Below, piece after piece: positions 1 through 6,309 of a stretch of 8,587 nt of DNA (within the stretch, counting starts at the first letter, position 1; the number at the start of each line of letters is the position of its first letter). The stretch covers positions 1 to 8,587 of the forward strand of contig JAAZHL010000159.1 of the NCBI GenBank assembly GCA_012510755.1. The letters are read 5' to 3'. Position numbers and translations under genes: made by a program. A model generated the notes under the pieces. The model was given only the letters and a program-made list of their open reading frames with translations. It did no database searches and had not been told where the DNA came from. Source of the DNA: Leucobacter sp. GTDB lineage: Bacteria > Actinomycetota > Actinomycetes > Actinomycetales > Microbacteriaceae.

Positions 1-313
1 ATGAGGAAATCGTGAATCCGAGATGGGTGAACATCACCACAAATACGCCGATCCACAAAAACCCCAACAGCGAGACAAAAGAGCGCCTCGTGAGGGATTC
101 GTAATCTTCACCGTCCCGTTCAGTAAAAAGAATGAAGACCGCGACTGCAATGAGTGCGGCAGAGACCAGAAGCGGCCACATGCCAGCACCAGGGGTCTGC
201 AGAGTGCCGAGGGGTAACTGCATGGACATCACCATGCAGATAACGCCCAGCACCGCTACTGTAAAACTATTGAGTCTGAATCTCGAGAATAAAGGTTGCC
301 GTTCGTGTGGCAT
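1..313 (-). CDS. tctB: Tripartite tricarboxylate transporter TctB subunit (5' part only)
   Basis: This is the small membrane subunit of a tripartite tricarboxylate transporter, which imports carboxylates with TctA (large permease) and TctC (periplasmic or lipoprotein binding protein). The visible 104 residues read in an open frame from the ATG at 313 to the window edge. They show a short polar N-terminus, TM1 (about 16-32), the typical TctB motif PGAGMWP (41-47) running into TM2 (about 46-63), an acidic loop ERDGEDYES, and TM3 (about 79-97). TctB proteins are usually about 150-180 residues, so roughly a third is missing off the left edge. A GAGGTG ribosome site lies 3 nt before the ATG; a GTG two codons upstream is a less likely alternative start. 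tctB seems to be the first gene of its operon, so tctA would be expected beyond the edge. Family call is from the motif and topology; the substrate is unknown. Confidence 0.82.
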   Translation of the reverse strand, partial: MPHERQPLFSRFRLNSFTVAVLGVICMVMSMQLPLGTLQTPGAGMWPLLVSAALIAVAVFILFTERDGEDYESLTRRSFVSLLGFLWIGVFVVMFTHLGFTISS

Positions 314-353
314 GAACACCTCGTCTACTTTCTCACCACGTTGTGTAGTTCAG

Positions 354-383
354 ATATTAAAAGTACCTTTATGCATTAGTCAA
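354..383 (-). promoter_or_regulatory. Sigma-70-type promoter for tctB
   Basis: On the minus strand, TTGACT (383-378) and TAATAT (359-354) are separated by 18 bp, close to the TTGACA/TATAAT consensus. Transcription would start near 347, giving a leader of about 34 nt that contains the GAGGTG ribosome site of tctB. One arm of the inverted repeat lies in the spacer and the other just upstream of the -35 box, so a bound regulator would be expected to block this promoter. Confidence 0.65.
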
Positions 384-397
384 ATCAAAATGCATTA
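371..397. promoter_or_regulatory. Candidate operator: inverted/direct repeat in the divergent spacer
   Basis: A perfect inverted repeat ATGCATT-N11-AATGCAT spans 371-395. The same elements can be read as a direct repeat ATGCATTA at 371-378 and 390-397, 19 bp apart or nearly two helical turns. The site overlaps the -35 region of tctB and the poorly matched -35 region of the GntR-family gene. Symmetry, spacing and position fit a dimeric GntR/FCD regulator, probably the product of the adjacent gene. Binding is inferred, not shown. Confidence 0.55.
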
Positions 398-407
398 TCC
401 GATCAGG

Positions 408-420
408 TATGCTTTGTTAC
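408..420 (+). promoter_or_regulatory. Probable leaderless -10 element of the GntR-family gene
   Basis: TATGCT (408-413) matches TANNNT and lies 7 nt before the ATG at 421, so transcription would start at or next to the A of the start codon. No Shine-Dalgarno stands at a useful distance from this ATG. There is no good -35 box; the region 17 bp upstream reads TCAAAA and partly overlaps the right arm of the inverted repeat, suggesting a weak, autoregulated promoter. Confidence 0.45.
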
Positions 421-1113
421 ATGGCTAGGCAGGGTGCAGCAAAAACGCTGTCGTCTCACGTGTATGAACTGGTGAGCAACGACATCATGAACGGGCAGTG
501 GCGTCCCGGTGCGCGCCTTGCCCCAGCTGAACTGTCGGAGCACTACGGCACCAGCACCACCGTCGTTCGCGAGGTGCTGGTGCGTCTGGCATCGGAATAC
601 CTGGCAGTGAGCAAACCCTCACAGGGGTTCTTTGTGCCCTCGCTCACCCTTGAAGAGCTGAAAGATCTCACTCTGGTGCGAGTGCATAACGATACGTTTG
701 CCCTGCAACTCGCCATCGAACGTGGTGACATCAACTGGGAGACCGAGGTGATGACGAAGCATCACGTTCTCGCCAGAACCATGCGTCGCACACACGCTGA
801 TCCGCTGCATACTCGAAACGAGTGGTCGGCCGCTCACCGCGAATTTCACGCAGCTTTAATTGTGGGCAGCAACGTGCCAATGCTGCTCGATCTGTCTCGC
901 ACCCTGTTTGACGCGGGCGAACTCTACCGTCGGTGGGCCGCCCCATCGCCCGCTGCGCTCGAACGTGATATCGAGCATGAACACGACCTCATCATGCAGG
1001 CCACTCTCGATCGCGACACCGAAGCCGCGACCGCTCTCTTGGCGTCGCACTACATTCAGTCTCTCGAAGTCATGCTTGCTGCAGGGTTTCTCGATCTTGA
1101 GACTCAGCAGTAA
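421..1113 (+). CDS. GntR family transcriptional regulator, FCD (FadR-type) subfamily
   Basis: A DNA-binding, ligand-responsive regulator of 230 residues, the usual size of the FCD subgroup. Residues 8-72 form the winged helix typical of GntR proteins: the conserved PGARL (29-33), the recognition helix around STTVVREVLVRL (45-56), and the wing ending SQGFFV (67-72). Residues 80-217 form the all-helical FCD domain. Its likely metal/ligand site includes the FH of HREFHAAL (H143), the EHEH segment (H188) and the HY near the C-terminus (H210); the 22-residue spacing of the last two fits the family. FCD regulators usually sense organic acids. I chose ATG 421 over the in-frame ATG 409 because a -10 box fits a leaderless start at 421, and 409 would lie inside that box. 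The gene is divergent from tctB and 4 bp upstream of the dehydrogenase, so it probably controls both. Confidence 0.88.
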   Translation: MARQGAAKTLSSHVYELVSNDIMNGQWRPGARLAPAELSEHYGTSTTVVREVLVRLASEYLAVSKPSQGFFVPSLTLEELKDLTLVRVHNDTFALQLAIERGDINWETEVMTKHHVLARTMRRTHADPLHTRNEWSAAHREFHAALIVGSNVPMLLDLSRTLFDAGELYRRWAAPSPAALERDIEHEHDLIMQATLDRDTEAATALLASHYIQSLEVMLAAGFLDLETQQ

Positions 1114-1117
1114 CCTG

Positions 1118-2110
1118 ATGAGCATCTCTATCGACGCCCTCACACAACGGGTCAAGCAATATTTACTCGATCTCGGCGCGCCCGAGCGGGAAGCAGACGT
1201 GGCTACAGAGATGTGCGTTGACGCCGAGCTTCGAGGGCATCGCTCCCACGGGGTACGCTTGCTGCGCAACATGGCAACTGAGTACTCGCTCGGCGCGTCT
1301 CGCCGTCGCGATGTTCACGTTGATCACACTTCACCAGCTGCTGCGATCGTTGATGGCGGCTACCACCTCTCGCCGTTTGTGCACCGTGAAGCGGTCGACC
1401 TGCTTGCCGAGAAGGCCAGCCACACGGGACTTGCCCTGGTCTCGGTCCATAGTGCTGGCGTCAGCGGCGCGCTCGGCTACCTCGTCGAGCGCGTTGCAGA
1501 ACAGGGGCTCATCGCGCTCGCGTTCAATAGCACTCCGTTGGTGGTGGTAGCCCCCGGCTCGACCACGCCAGCGCTCGGCACAAATCCGTTAGCGATTGCT
1601 GTGCCACGATCTGCGCACCCGCCACTCGTACTCGACATGGCCACCTCTGCGATTGCATTCAATGAGGTCATGCGTCTGCGCACGGTCGGCGGCGAACTTC
1701 CCGAAGGCGTGGCACTCGACAGCAGCGGCAAGATGACGACCGACCCTCATGCCGTCACCGACGAGAGCGGTCGCGGCAGAGTGCTGCCCTTTGGCGGACA
1801 CCGGGGGTATGGGCTTGCGCTCATGATCGAATTGATGGTGTCTGGCTTTGTCACTTCGCGCACCTCTGCGGTGAAACGCGGTGAGCAATTGCACGAACCA
1901 GACGATTTTGGCGCACTCTATCTCGCGATCGATCCGAAGCTCTTGGGCGACACTGCAGGGGGTTTCGACGCAAACGAGCAGCTCCTCAACGAGATCTTGA
2001 GCGCAAACGGCAGGCTGCCGGGAGAACAAAGCCGGCTGCTTCGCGAGGCACACGTCGCCACAGGGGTGGTCGACCTCGACGAAAACGCCCGTGCAGTACT
2101 GGACATGTAA
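1118..2110 (+). CDS. Ldh_2 family NAD(P)-dependent 2-hydroxyacid dehydrogenase (malate/L-lactate dehydrogenase type)
   Basis: A soluble oxidoreductase of the Ldh_2 family, which interconverts 2-hydroxy acids and 2-oxo acids (malate, L-lactate, ureidoglycolate, sulfolactate, diketogulonate or cyclic imino acids, depending on the member). The 330 residues match the family length. Visible motifs are GHRSHGVRLL (40-49) with the catalytic-type His44, GTNPLAIAVP (154-163) and VLDMATS (171-177) of the cofactor region, LPEGVALDSSGK then TTDP (207-210), GGHRGYGLAL (226-235), and the late PGE (301-303). The usual Lys of the GG-x-KGYG motif is Arg here. The frame is open back to 860, but that extension lies inside the regulator gene and has no family similarity. 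The ATG at 1118, 4 nt after the regulator's stop, begins the normal N-terminus. No clear Shine-Dalgarno is present, so coupling to the upstream gene is likely. The exact substrate cannot be read from the sequence. Confidence 0.87.
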   Translation: MSISIDALTQRVKQYLLDLGAPEREADVATEMCVDAELRGHRSHGVRLLRNMATEYSLGASRRRDVHVDHTSPAAAIVDGGYHLSPFVHREAVDLLAEKASHTGLALVSVHSAGVSGALGYLVERVAEQGLIALAFNSTPLVVVAPGSTTPALGTNPLAIAVPRSAHPPLVLDMATSAIAFNEVMRLRTVGGELPEGVALDSSGKMTTDPHAVTDESGRGRVLPFGGHRGYGLALMIELMVSGFVTSRTSAVKRGEQLHEPDDFGALYLAIDPKLLGDTAGGFDANEQLLNEILSANGRLPGEQSRLLREAHVATGVVDLDENARAVLDM

Positions 2111-2116
2111 AAGATA

Positions 2117-2128
2117 TACGATCCTTAC
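2117..2128 (+). promoter_or_regulatory. Probable leaderless -10 element of the MFS gene
   Basis: TACGAT (2117-2122) is followed by exactly 6 nt and then the GTG at 2129, placing the expected transcription start on the first base of the start codon. The 18 bp between the dehydrogenase stop and this GTG hold no Shine-Dalgarno. No convincing -35 box is seen, so read-through from the upstream genes is also possible. Confidence 0.4.
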
Positions 2129-3346
2129 GTGACACAACATTCCCCGCGCCTCACCCCACTGCTGCTCGGCGTGCTGGGATTCACCGGTGCGGTGAGCCCG
2201 CTCGCGACCGATATGTATCTCGCATCGTTCGGCAGCATTCAACAAGATCTCAACACGACAGCATCGCTCGTGCAACTCACGCTGTCGATGTTCTTCCTCG
2301 GTGCTGCGGTGGGCCAACTGGTCATCGGGCCGCTGTCAGACAGGTTCGGCAGACGGCCGCTCTTGCTCGGTTTTCTCACCGTCTATGCAGCCGCTGGCAT
2401 TGCCCTCGTGTTCACCCCGAGCATCGAGATCTTCGTCGCGCTGAGACTACTGCTCGGCTTCACTGGCGCCGCGGGCATTGTGCTCGCCCGCGCGATCGCA
2501 GTCGATTTGAGCGAGGGCGAAACCGCGGTGAAGGCGCTCAGCCTCATCGCGATGATGGGAGGGCTCGGGCCGCTTCTCGCCCCACCAATTGGCGCCCTCA
2601 CCCACGAACTCTGGGGTTGGCGAGGCACCCTCGCCACACTCGCCGGCATTTCAGTGCTCATTCTTATGCTGGCATGGCGTTTCATTCCAGAATCACTGCC
2701 GCCCGAGTTGCGGCGTTCAGGTGGCCTGCTCGCCGTATATGCACCGCTCGGCAGCATCATTCGCACGCCCCGATACATGTTCTTTGCGCTTGCCTTTGTC
2801 TTTGGTTTCAGCGCAATGATTGCCTACATCTCGGGGTCTCCCTTCGTTGGGCTCAACGTAATTGGCATGTCACCAGTCACGTATGCGTTTGGTTTCGCAG
2901 TCGGCGGTGCCGCACTGATAAGCGCGAACATCGTCAACGCGAACCTGGCCCCTCGCCGTGGCCCTGCCCGCATGCTGAGCTTCGGCATCGCACTGCTCCT
3001 CACCGGCACCGCCGCTCTGCTGCTGCTCTCGCTCACCTCGACCCTCGCAGTCTGGAGTTTCATCACTTGTGCGGCCATATTGACCGCGGGCGCGGGCTTC
3101 ACCATGTCGAATGCAAGCGCGCTCGCGCTCGCCGAGGCGATGCAAGCCCGCGGCATGGGTGCGGCAGTGCTCGGATCGATGCAGTTCGCAGTCGGCGGTC
3201 TACTGGCACCGGTCGTGGGCGCATGGGGTGAGCACACCGCGGTGCCAATGGGTGCCGTGGCGCTCAGTTCTGCGGTCATCGCTGCCCTGTGTGCTCTGCT
3301 TGCCGCACGCTCACCGAGACGCTCTCCCGACTCAGCCAGCCGGTAA
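2129..3346 (+). CDS. MFS transporter, DHA1 family, Bcr/CflA type
   Basis: A 405-residue inner-membrane secondary transporter of the major facilitator superfamily with about 12 hydrophobic segments. The N-terminal half is characteristic of Bcr/CflA drug-proton antiporters: SPLATDMYLASF (23-34), LVQLTLSMFFLG (47-58), then loop 2-3 motif A, GPLSDRFGRRP (67-77). The segment GAAGIVLARAIAVDL after TM4 matches the motif C/arginine region of the same family. Relatives export bicyclomycin, sulfonamides, chloramphenicol or metabolites such as cysteine; the substrate here is not evident. It follows the dehydrogenase by 18 bp on the same strand and may be the last gene of the regulator-dehydrogenase unit, exporting a product or the pathway's acid, or be transcribed from its own -10 box. 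The GTG start gives the expected short N-terminal tail before TM1. The C-terminus is basic (SPRRSPDSASR). Confidence 0.88.
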   Translation: MTQHSPRLTPLLLGVLGFTGAVSPLATDMYLASFGSIQQDLNTTASLVQLTLSMFFLGAAVGQLVIGPLSDRFGRRPLLLGFLTVYAAAGIALVFTPSIEIFVALRLLLGFTGAAGIVLARAIAVDLSEGETAVKALSLIAMMGGLGPLLAPPIGALTHELWGWRGTLATLAGISVLILMLAWRFIPESLPPELRRSGGLLAVYAPLGSIIRTPRYMFFALAFVFGFSAMIAYISGSPFVGLNVIGMSPVTYAFGFAVGGAALISANIVNANLAPRRGPARMLSFGIALLLTGTAALLLLSLTSTLAVWSFITCAAILTAGAGFTMSNASALALAEAMQARGMGAAVLGSMQFAVGGLLAPVVGAWGEHTAVPMGAVALSSAVIAALCALLAARSPRRSPDSASR

Positions 3347-3347
3347 C

Positions 3348-3368
3348 ACGCGGGCAGCGCCTACGCGT
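3348..3368. terminator. Weak hairpin between convergent genes
   Basis: ACGCG (3348-3352) can pair with CGCGT (3364-3368), and inside it GGC (3353-3355) with GCC (3359-3361), leaving a 2-nt bulge. It sits exactly where the MFS gene and the DUF2520 gene converge and overlaps the latter's TAG stop. There is no T-tract on either strand, so termination by this element is only a possibility. Confidence 0.25.
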
Positions 3369-4068
3369 CAGTGTCGGGTGCGAGCCCAGCCGCAGCGCGC
3401 AGCTCTTCTTCAGTGGCGCTCCGCACGAGGCCCCCGAGCACCCGATCTGGGCGATCGATGCCGAGCGCTCGCAACCCATCGACCGCTTGACGCACCACCG
3501 CGCGTGAAAACTCAGTAGCCGCAGCAATTGTCTCGGCATACGCAGCACGGTCGTGTTCGGCGATGACCACCGGTTCTGCCCCCATCTCGACTGCGAGCGC
3601 CTGGCCGATCGGCAGCACAGGTGTCGGCGCGCTGACCGCAACACTGGCGCCACTCAAACGAGCAAGATCAAGGCTCGTGCCGGTGAACGTCATCGCGGGA
3701 TGAAAAGCAATCGGTATCACGCCCGACGCGAGCGCCGGCGAGAAGACCCCGTAGCCAAGCTCGGGTGCGGTGTGCAGGGCGATCTGACCCGGCTGCCATG
3801 CTCCGGTCTGCGTGAGACCGTGCACCAGCCCCGGCAGCTCATCTGCGTGGATCGCAAACACCACGAGCTCGCTGCACCGCACGACATCGGGCACGTCAAG
3901 CACTGGCACCCCCGGCAGCAACGTCTCGGCACGCTCACGGCTTTCTTCGCTGATCGTACTGACCGCAGTAAGCATGTGGCCCGCGCCAGCGAGCGCGAGC
4001 GCGAGCACCGGGCCCACACGGCCAGCACCGACAATACCCACACTGAGTCGACCCTCGCGAACGCTCAC
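3361..4068 (-). CDS. Rossmann-like / DUF2520 domain protein (putative NAD(P)-binding oxidoreductase)
   Basis: A 235-residue soluble protein with an N-terminal Rossmann fold: GIVGAGRVG (11-19) is the dinucleotide-binding loop, followed by a strand ending LVVFAIHADEL (68-78). A DUF2520-type C-terminal helical part begins around FHPAMTFTG (122-130), the most conserved stretch of the family. The fold resembles ketopantoate reductase and 6-phosphogluconate dehydrogenase relatives, and in actinobacteria the gene often lies near folate and pantothenate genes; the reaction is not established to my knowledge. Members are often nearer 280-300 residues, so this one is short at the C-terminus. In the stretch where I recall HTSG-type sequences in relatives, this one reads HTAPELGYG (99-107). 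The GTG start at 4068 overlaps the upstream stop by 4 bp (GTGA) and has an AAAGGA ribosome site 6 nt upstream, supporting both start and coupling. Confidence 0.78.
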   Translation of the reverse strand: MSVREGRLSVGIVGAGRVGPVLALALAGAGHMLTAVSTISEESRERAETLLPGVPVLDVPDVVRCSELVVFAIHADELPGLVHGLTQTGAWQPGQIALHTAPELGYGVFSPALASGVIPIAFHPAMTFTGTSLDLARLSGASVAVSAPTPVLPIGQALAVEMGAEPVVIAEHDRAAYAETIAAATEFSRAVVRQAVDGLRALGIDRPDRVLGGLVRSATEEELRAAAGLAPDTDA

Positions 4069-5732
4069 GGCTGTCCTTTCGCACGCTCAGCGACTCGCTG
4101 GGCCTCTGCCCCCTGCACCGCAACCACGGTGTCAGCAAGCACGTCAAAGGCCTGCCGCGCATCGTCGAGCGCAAGCCCGCGCATTTGCATGCGCACTGGA
4201 CCGAGCACCGTATGTGCCTGCACGACGGCCAGCCCGAACAGACGATGCCACAGCGGTCTGCTGAGTTGAATCGACTGTGCGCGCAATATCGGCATCACGC
4301 ACAGCGTCTTGGTGAACCAGCCGCGTCGAATTCTGAGGCTCGCCTGCTCTCCTTGCGCATACTCGATTCGCAAGCCAGCGCGCTTCTTGCCCAACAGCAA
4401 GAGTCCTGAGCGTTTGCCCGCCTTCAAATATCCGGTTGCCGAACCAATAAGCCCGTCAAGAATCAACGCTTCACGTTCAGCGCTTCCCTCTTCGTCACCA
4501 TGCAGCAACGTCTCAAACACACGCACCACATCGTTCACATCGCCTACCGGCAAGACCGTGTTCTGCAGCTTATTCTGGCCCGCCTGCGCAGCTGAATGGC
4601 CCGCAGTCGTGATGCGCATCTTCCACCAACCGAACGGACGCCACCCAAGAGGCTGCATCGCTTCAACCGCGTGCACCCTGCCGAACGGCACGGTCTCGGT
4701 GGTCGTTGAGGTGAGCCCCGCACCGACCCGCACCCCGTCAGCGGCACGCGAGAGCACAAAATTGAATCCCTTATTAAACTGCCCTATCAGCACACCGAGA
4801 AACACCAGCATGACCGGAAACAGGCCCGCCAAGATAAACGGTGAAGCCCAAATGCTCGACCCAACCAACGCGAGCACAATCAAGACGAGTATGAGCATCT
4901 CAGAACTGAGCAGAATGCTTGCGATCAAACGCGAGGTGGGCACCTTGATGAGTGCACCCGCGTCGCGCGCGCTCGGGTCAATATCGAAATCAGCGAGGTC
5001 ACGCAGACGGTCATCAAGTGCGCCTTTCGCGGTCGCATAGGTGCGGCCAGCCGGGTCGACTTGCAGCGATGACGGGTCGTGCTGTGCCCCTTCAGGCGAT
5101 GCGATCCTCGCCCCCTCACCGCTCAGCAATGTCTGCGCGCCGCTCGCACCAGTACGTCGGCTTCTCGCCCCAGCAGCAAGCAGAATCTGTTCACGCACTT
5201 GCTTTGCATCGCGATGCCCGAGGTATTGCAAGGCAACCTTGCCGCCCTGCCCGGCCGTCTGAATCTCAACCTGGGTGAGACCAAGCAATCGAGCTAGCAG
5301 CGAACGTTGCAGGTTCACACTCTGAATACGCTCGAGCGGCGCTCGTCGATGCTGTTTGAAAACAATGCCCCAGCGAGATTCAACAGCCTCTGAAGTGATG
5401 CGAAAGCTCGCAAACCGCCAACTCATCCAAGAGATTCCCACGATCAGCAAGATGACGGCAAGCACTGCCAGCAGCAGCCAGATCACCAACCCTTGCGCCA
5501 CCAAGAAGTCGATGAGATCGCCTTCATTTGGCCCCAAAGCTTCGACGTATTCTTCGGCGACAAAGAGCTCAAGCACTCGATCGCGCAAGTTGGCAATAAT
5601 GCCGCCGATGAGCACAATCAAGAAAAGCCCGCCGCGCAACAGCGGCGAAAGGGGATGCAGTCTGCGCCACGGCAATTCGAGGTCGAGTGGTGTTGCACCG
5701 TCGTGGCCCGGGTGCTGCGTGTCGCCAGTCAC
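4065..5732 (-). CDS. Membrane protein with three bacterial PH (bPH2) domains, YdbT-like
   Basis: A 555-residue membrane protein of the YdbT type. A short soluble N-terminus is followed by TM segments at about 31-48 and 79-103, then a first bPH2 domain (about 105-187: FRITSEAVESRWGIVFKQ, then the RAPLERIQSVNLQRSLLARLLGL core). A hydrophilic Ala/Gly-rich linker (about 188-260) leads to two more TM segments (about 268-316), a second bPH2 domain (about 322-412) and a third (about 450-545, with RGWFTKTLCVMPILRAQSIQ and the HRLFGLA core). B. subtilis YdbS/YdbT lie in one sigma-W operon linked to resistance against a peptide antimicrobial; the biochemical role of the family remains unclear. The GTG start at 5732 overlaps the stop of the YdbS-like gene (GTGA), so the two are made together and probably form a complex in the membrane. 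Confidence 0.8.
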   Translation of the reverse strand: MTGDTQHPGHDGATPLDLELPWRRLHPLSPLLRGGLFLIVLIGGIIANLRDRVLELFVAEEYVEALGPNEGDLIDFLVAQGLVIWLLLAVLAVILLIVGISWMSWRFASFRITSEAVESRWGIVFKQHRRAPLERIQSVNLQRSLLARLLGLTQVEIQTAGQGGKVALQYLGHRDAKQVREQILLAAGARSRRTGASGAQTLLSGEGARIASPEGAQHDPSSLQVDPAGRTYATAKGALDDRLRDLADFDIDPSARDAGALIKVPTSRLIASILLSSEMLILVLIVLALVGSSIWASPFILAGLFPVMLVFLGVLIGQFNKGFNFVLSRAADGVRVGAGLTSTTTETVPFGRVHAVEAMQPLGWRPFGWWKMRITTAGHSAAQAGQNKLQNTVLPVGDVNDVVRVFETLLHGDEEGSAEREALILDGLIGSATGYLKAGKRSGLLLLGKKRAGLRIEYAQGEQASLRIRRGWFTKTLCVMPILRAQSIQLSRPLWHRLFGLAVVQAHTVLGPVRMQMRGLALDDARQAFDVLADTVVAVQGAEAQRVAERAKGQP

Positions 5733-6226
5733 AGGCCTGACCGCCTCGTTTCAGCAAGCTCAATGAGTCGATCGCGCAGGGCCTCGGCTTCGGTCTCTGG
5801 CAGTCCTGGCAGCTGCACCCCTGTCGCCGCGCTGGCCGTGATGAACTTCAGTGTCGACAGCCCGAGGGCTCGCAAGAGCGGGCCACGCGTCACGTCGACG
5901 AGTTGCAGCCGCCCATACGGCACTGCGATGACGCGTTCAAACATGATTCCCCGGCGAAAGAGCAGGTCGTCTTCGCGCAGCACATAGCCGATTGCGCGAA
6001 CTCGCCGAAAGGCCAATATCGCGTTTACTAATAAACCGACCGCCACCGCAGCGAAGATGAGATGCACTTGCAAGGGCGGGGTCTCGGCGTTGATCACGTT
6101 AAGAAAAACGTAGACCGCCACAACTACGAGCACCAACAGCAGATTCGTGCCGAGGTCTGCCCATGCATACCGCGATGACACACGGTTCCAGCCGCCGTGT
6201 GCCACGGGCCACTCGTTTTCACTCAT
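5729..6226 (-). CDS. Small PH (bPH2) domain membrane protein, YdbS-like
   Basis: A 165-residue protein with two hydrophobic segments (about 25-43 and 54-71) followed by one bPH2 domain (about 80-155). The domain carries the family pattern: YVLREDDLLFRRGIMFERV, then IPxxRxQ as VPYGRLQLVDV, then GPLLRALGLSTLKFITAS. Size and layout match YdbS, and the next gene downstream is the YdbT-like partner with a 4-bp overlap. The ATG at 6226 has no properly spaced Shine-Dalgarno; AAGG lies only 2 nt before it. A -10 box is placed for a leaderless start instead. The role in the envelope is inferred from the family. Confidence 0.8.
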   Translation of the reverse strand: MSENEWPVAHGGWNRVSSRYAWADLGTNLLLVLVVVAVYVFLNVINAETPPLQVHLIFAAVAVGLLVNAILAFRRVRAIGYVLREDDLLFRRGIMFERVIAVPYGRLQLVDVTRGPLLRALGLSTLKFITASAATGVQLPGLPETEAEALRDRLIELAETRRSGL

Positions 6227-6238
6227 GCCTTAAGCCTA
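6227..6238 (-). promoter_or_regulatory. Probable leaderless -10 element before the PH-domain operon
   Basis: On the minus strand TAGGCT (6238-6233) is followed by 6 nt (TAAGGC) and the ATG at 6226, so transcription would begin on the start codon. The -35 position holds no good match. The 83-bp gap 6227-6309 is the only non-overlapping junction in the minus-strand cluster, which makes a separate promoter for the three downstream genes plausible. I see no strong terminator in the gap. Confidence 0.42.
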
Positions 6239-6309
6239 GGGTGCCGACCGAGGCCACGCCTGAGGGTTGCGCGGTGTTGCTGAAGATGTGACAGGGTTCT
6301 CTGCGAGCG

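Noticed and set aside
23..428. Two overlapping plus-strand reading frames of 64 and 98 residues at the left edge
   Set aside because: They lie antisense to a clear TctB sequence and its promoter region, have no recognisable motif, and the second crosses the divergent promoters.
860..1117. Upstream extension of the dehydrogenase reading frame
   Set aside because: It overlaps the regulator gene, has no similarity to Ldh_2 N-termini, and the ATG at 1118 gives the normal family start.
1589..2317. Minus-strand frame of 242 residues
   Set aside because: It is antisense to the dehydrogenase and the start of the MFS gene, and its Cys/His/Arg-rich composition is typical of a shadow frame in high-GC DNA.
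3553..4269. Plus-strand frame of 238 residues
   Set aside because: It is antisense to the DUF2520 gene and the 3' end of the YdbT-like gene, with an Arg/His/Cys-rich composition and no motif.
6251..6261. AGGC-CAC-GCCT mini-hairpin in the 83-bp gap as a terminator
   Set aside because: The stem is only 4 bp and no T-tract follows on either strand.
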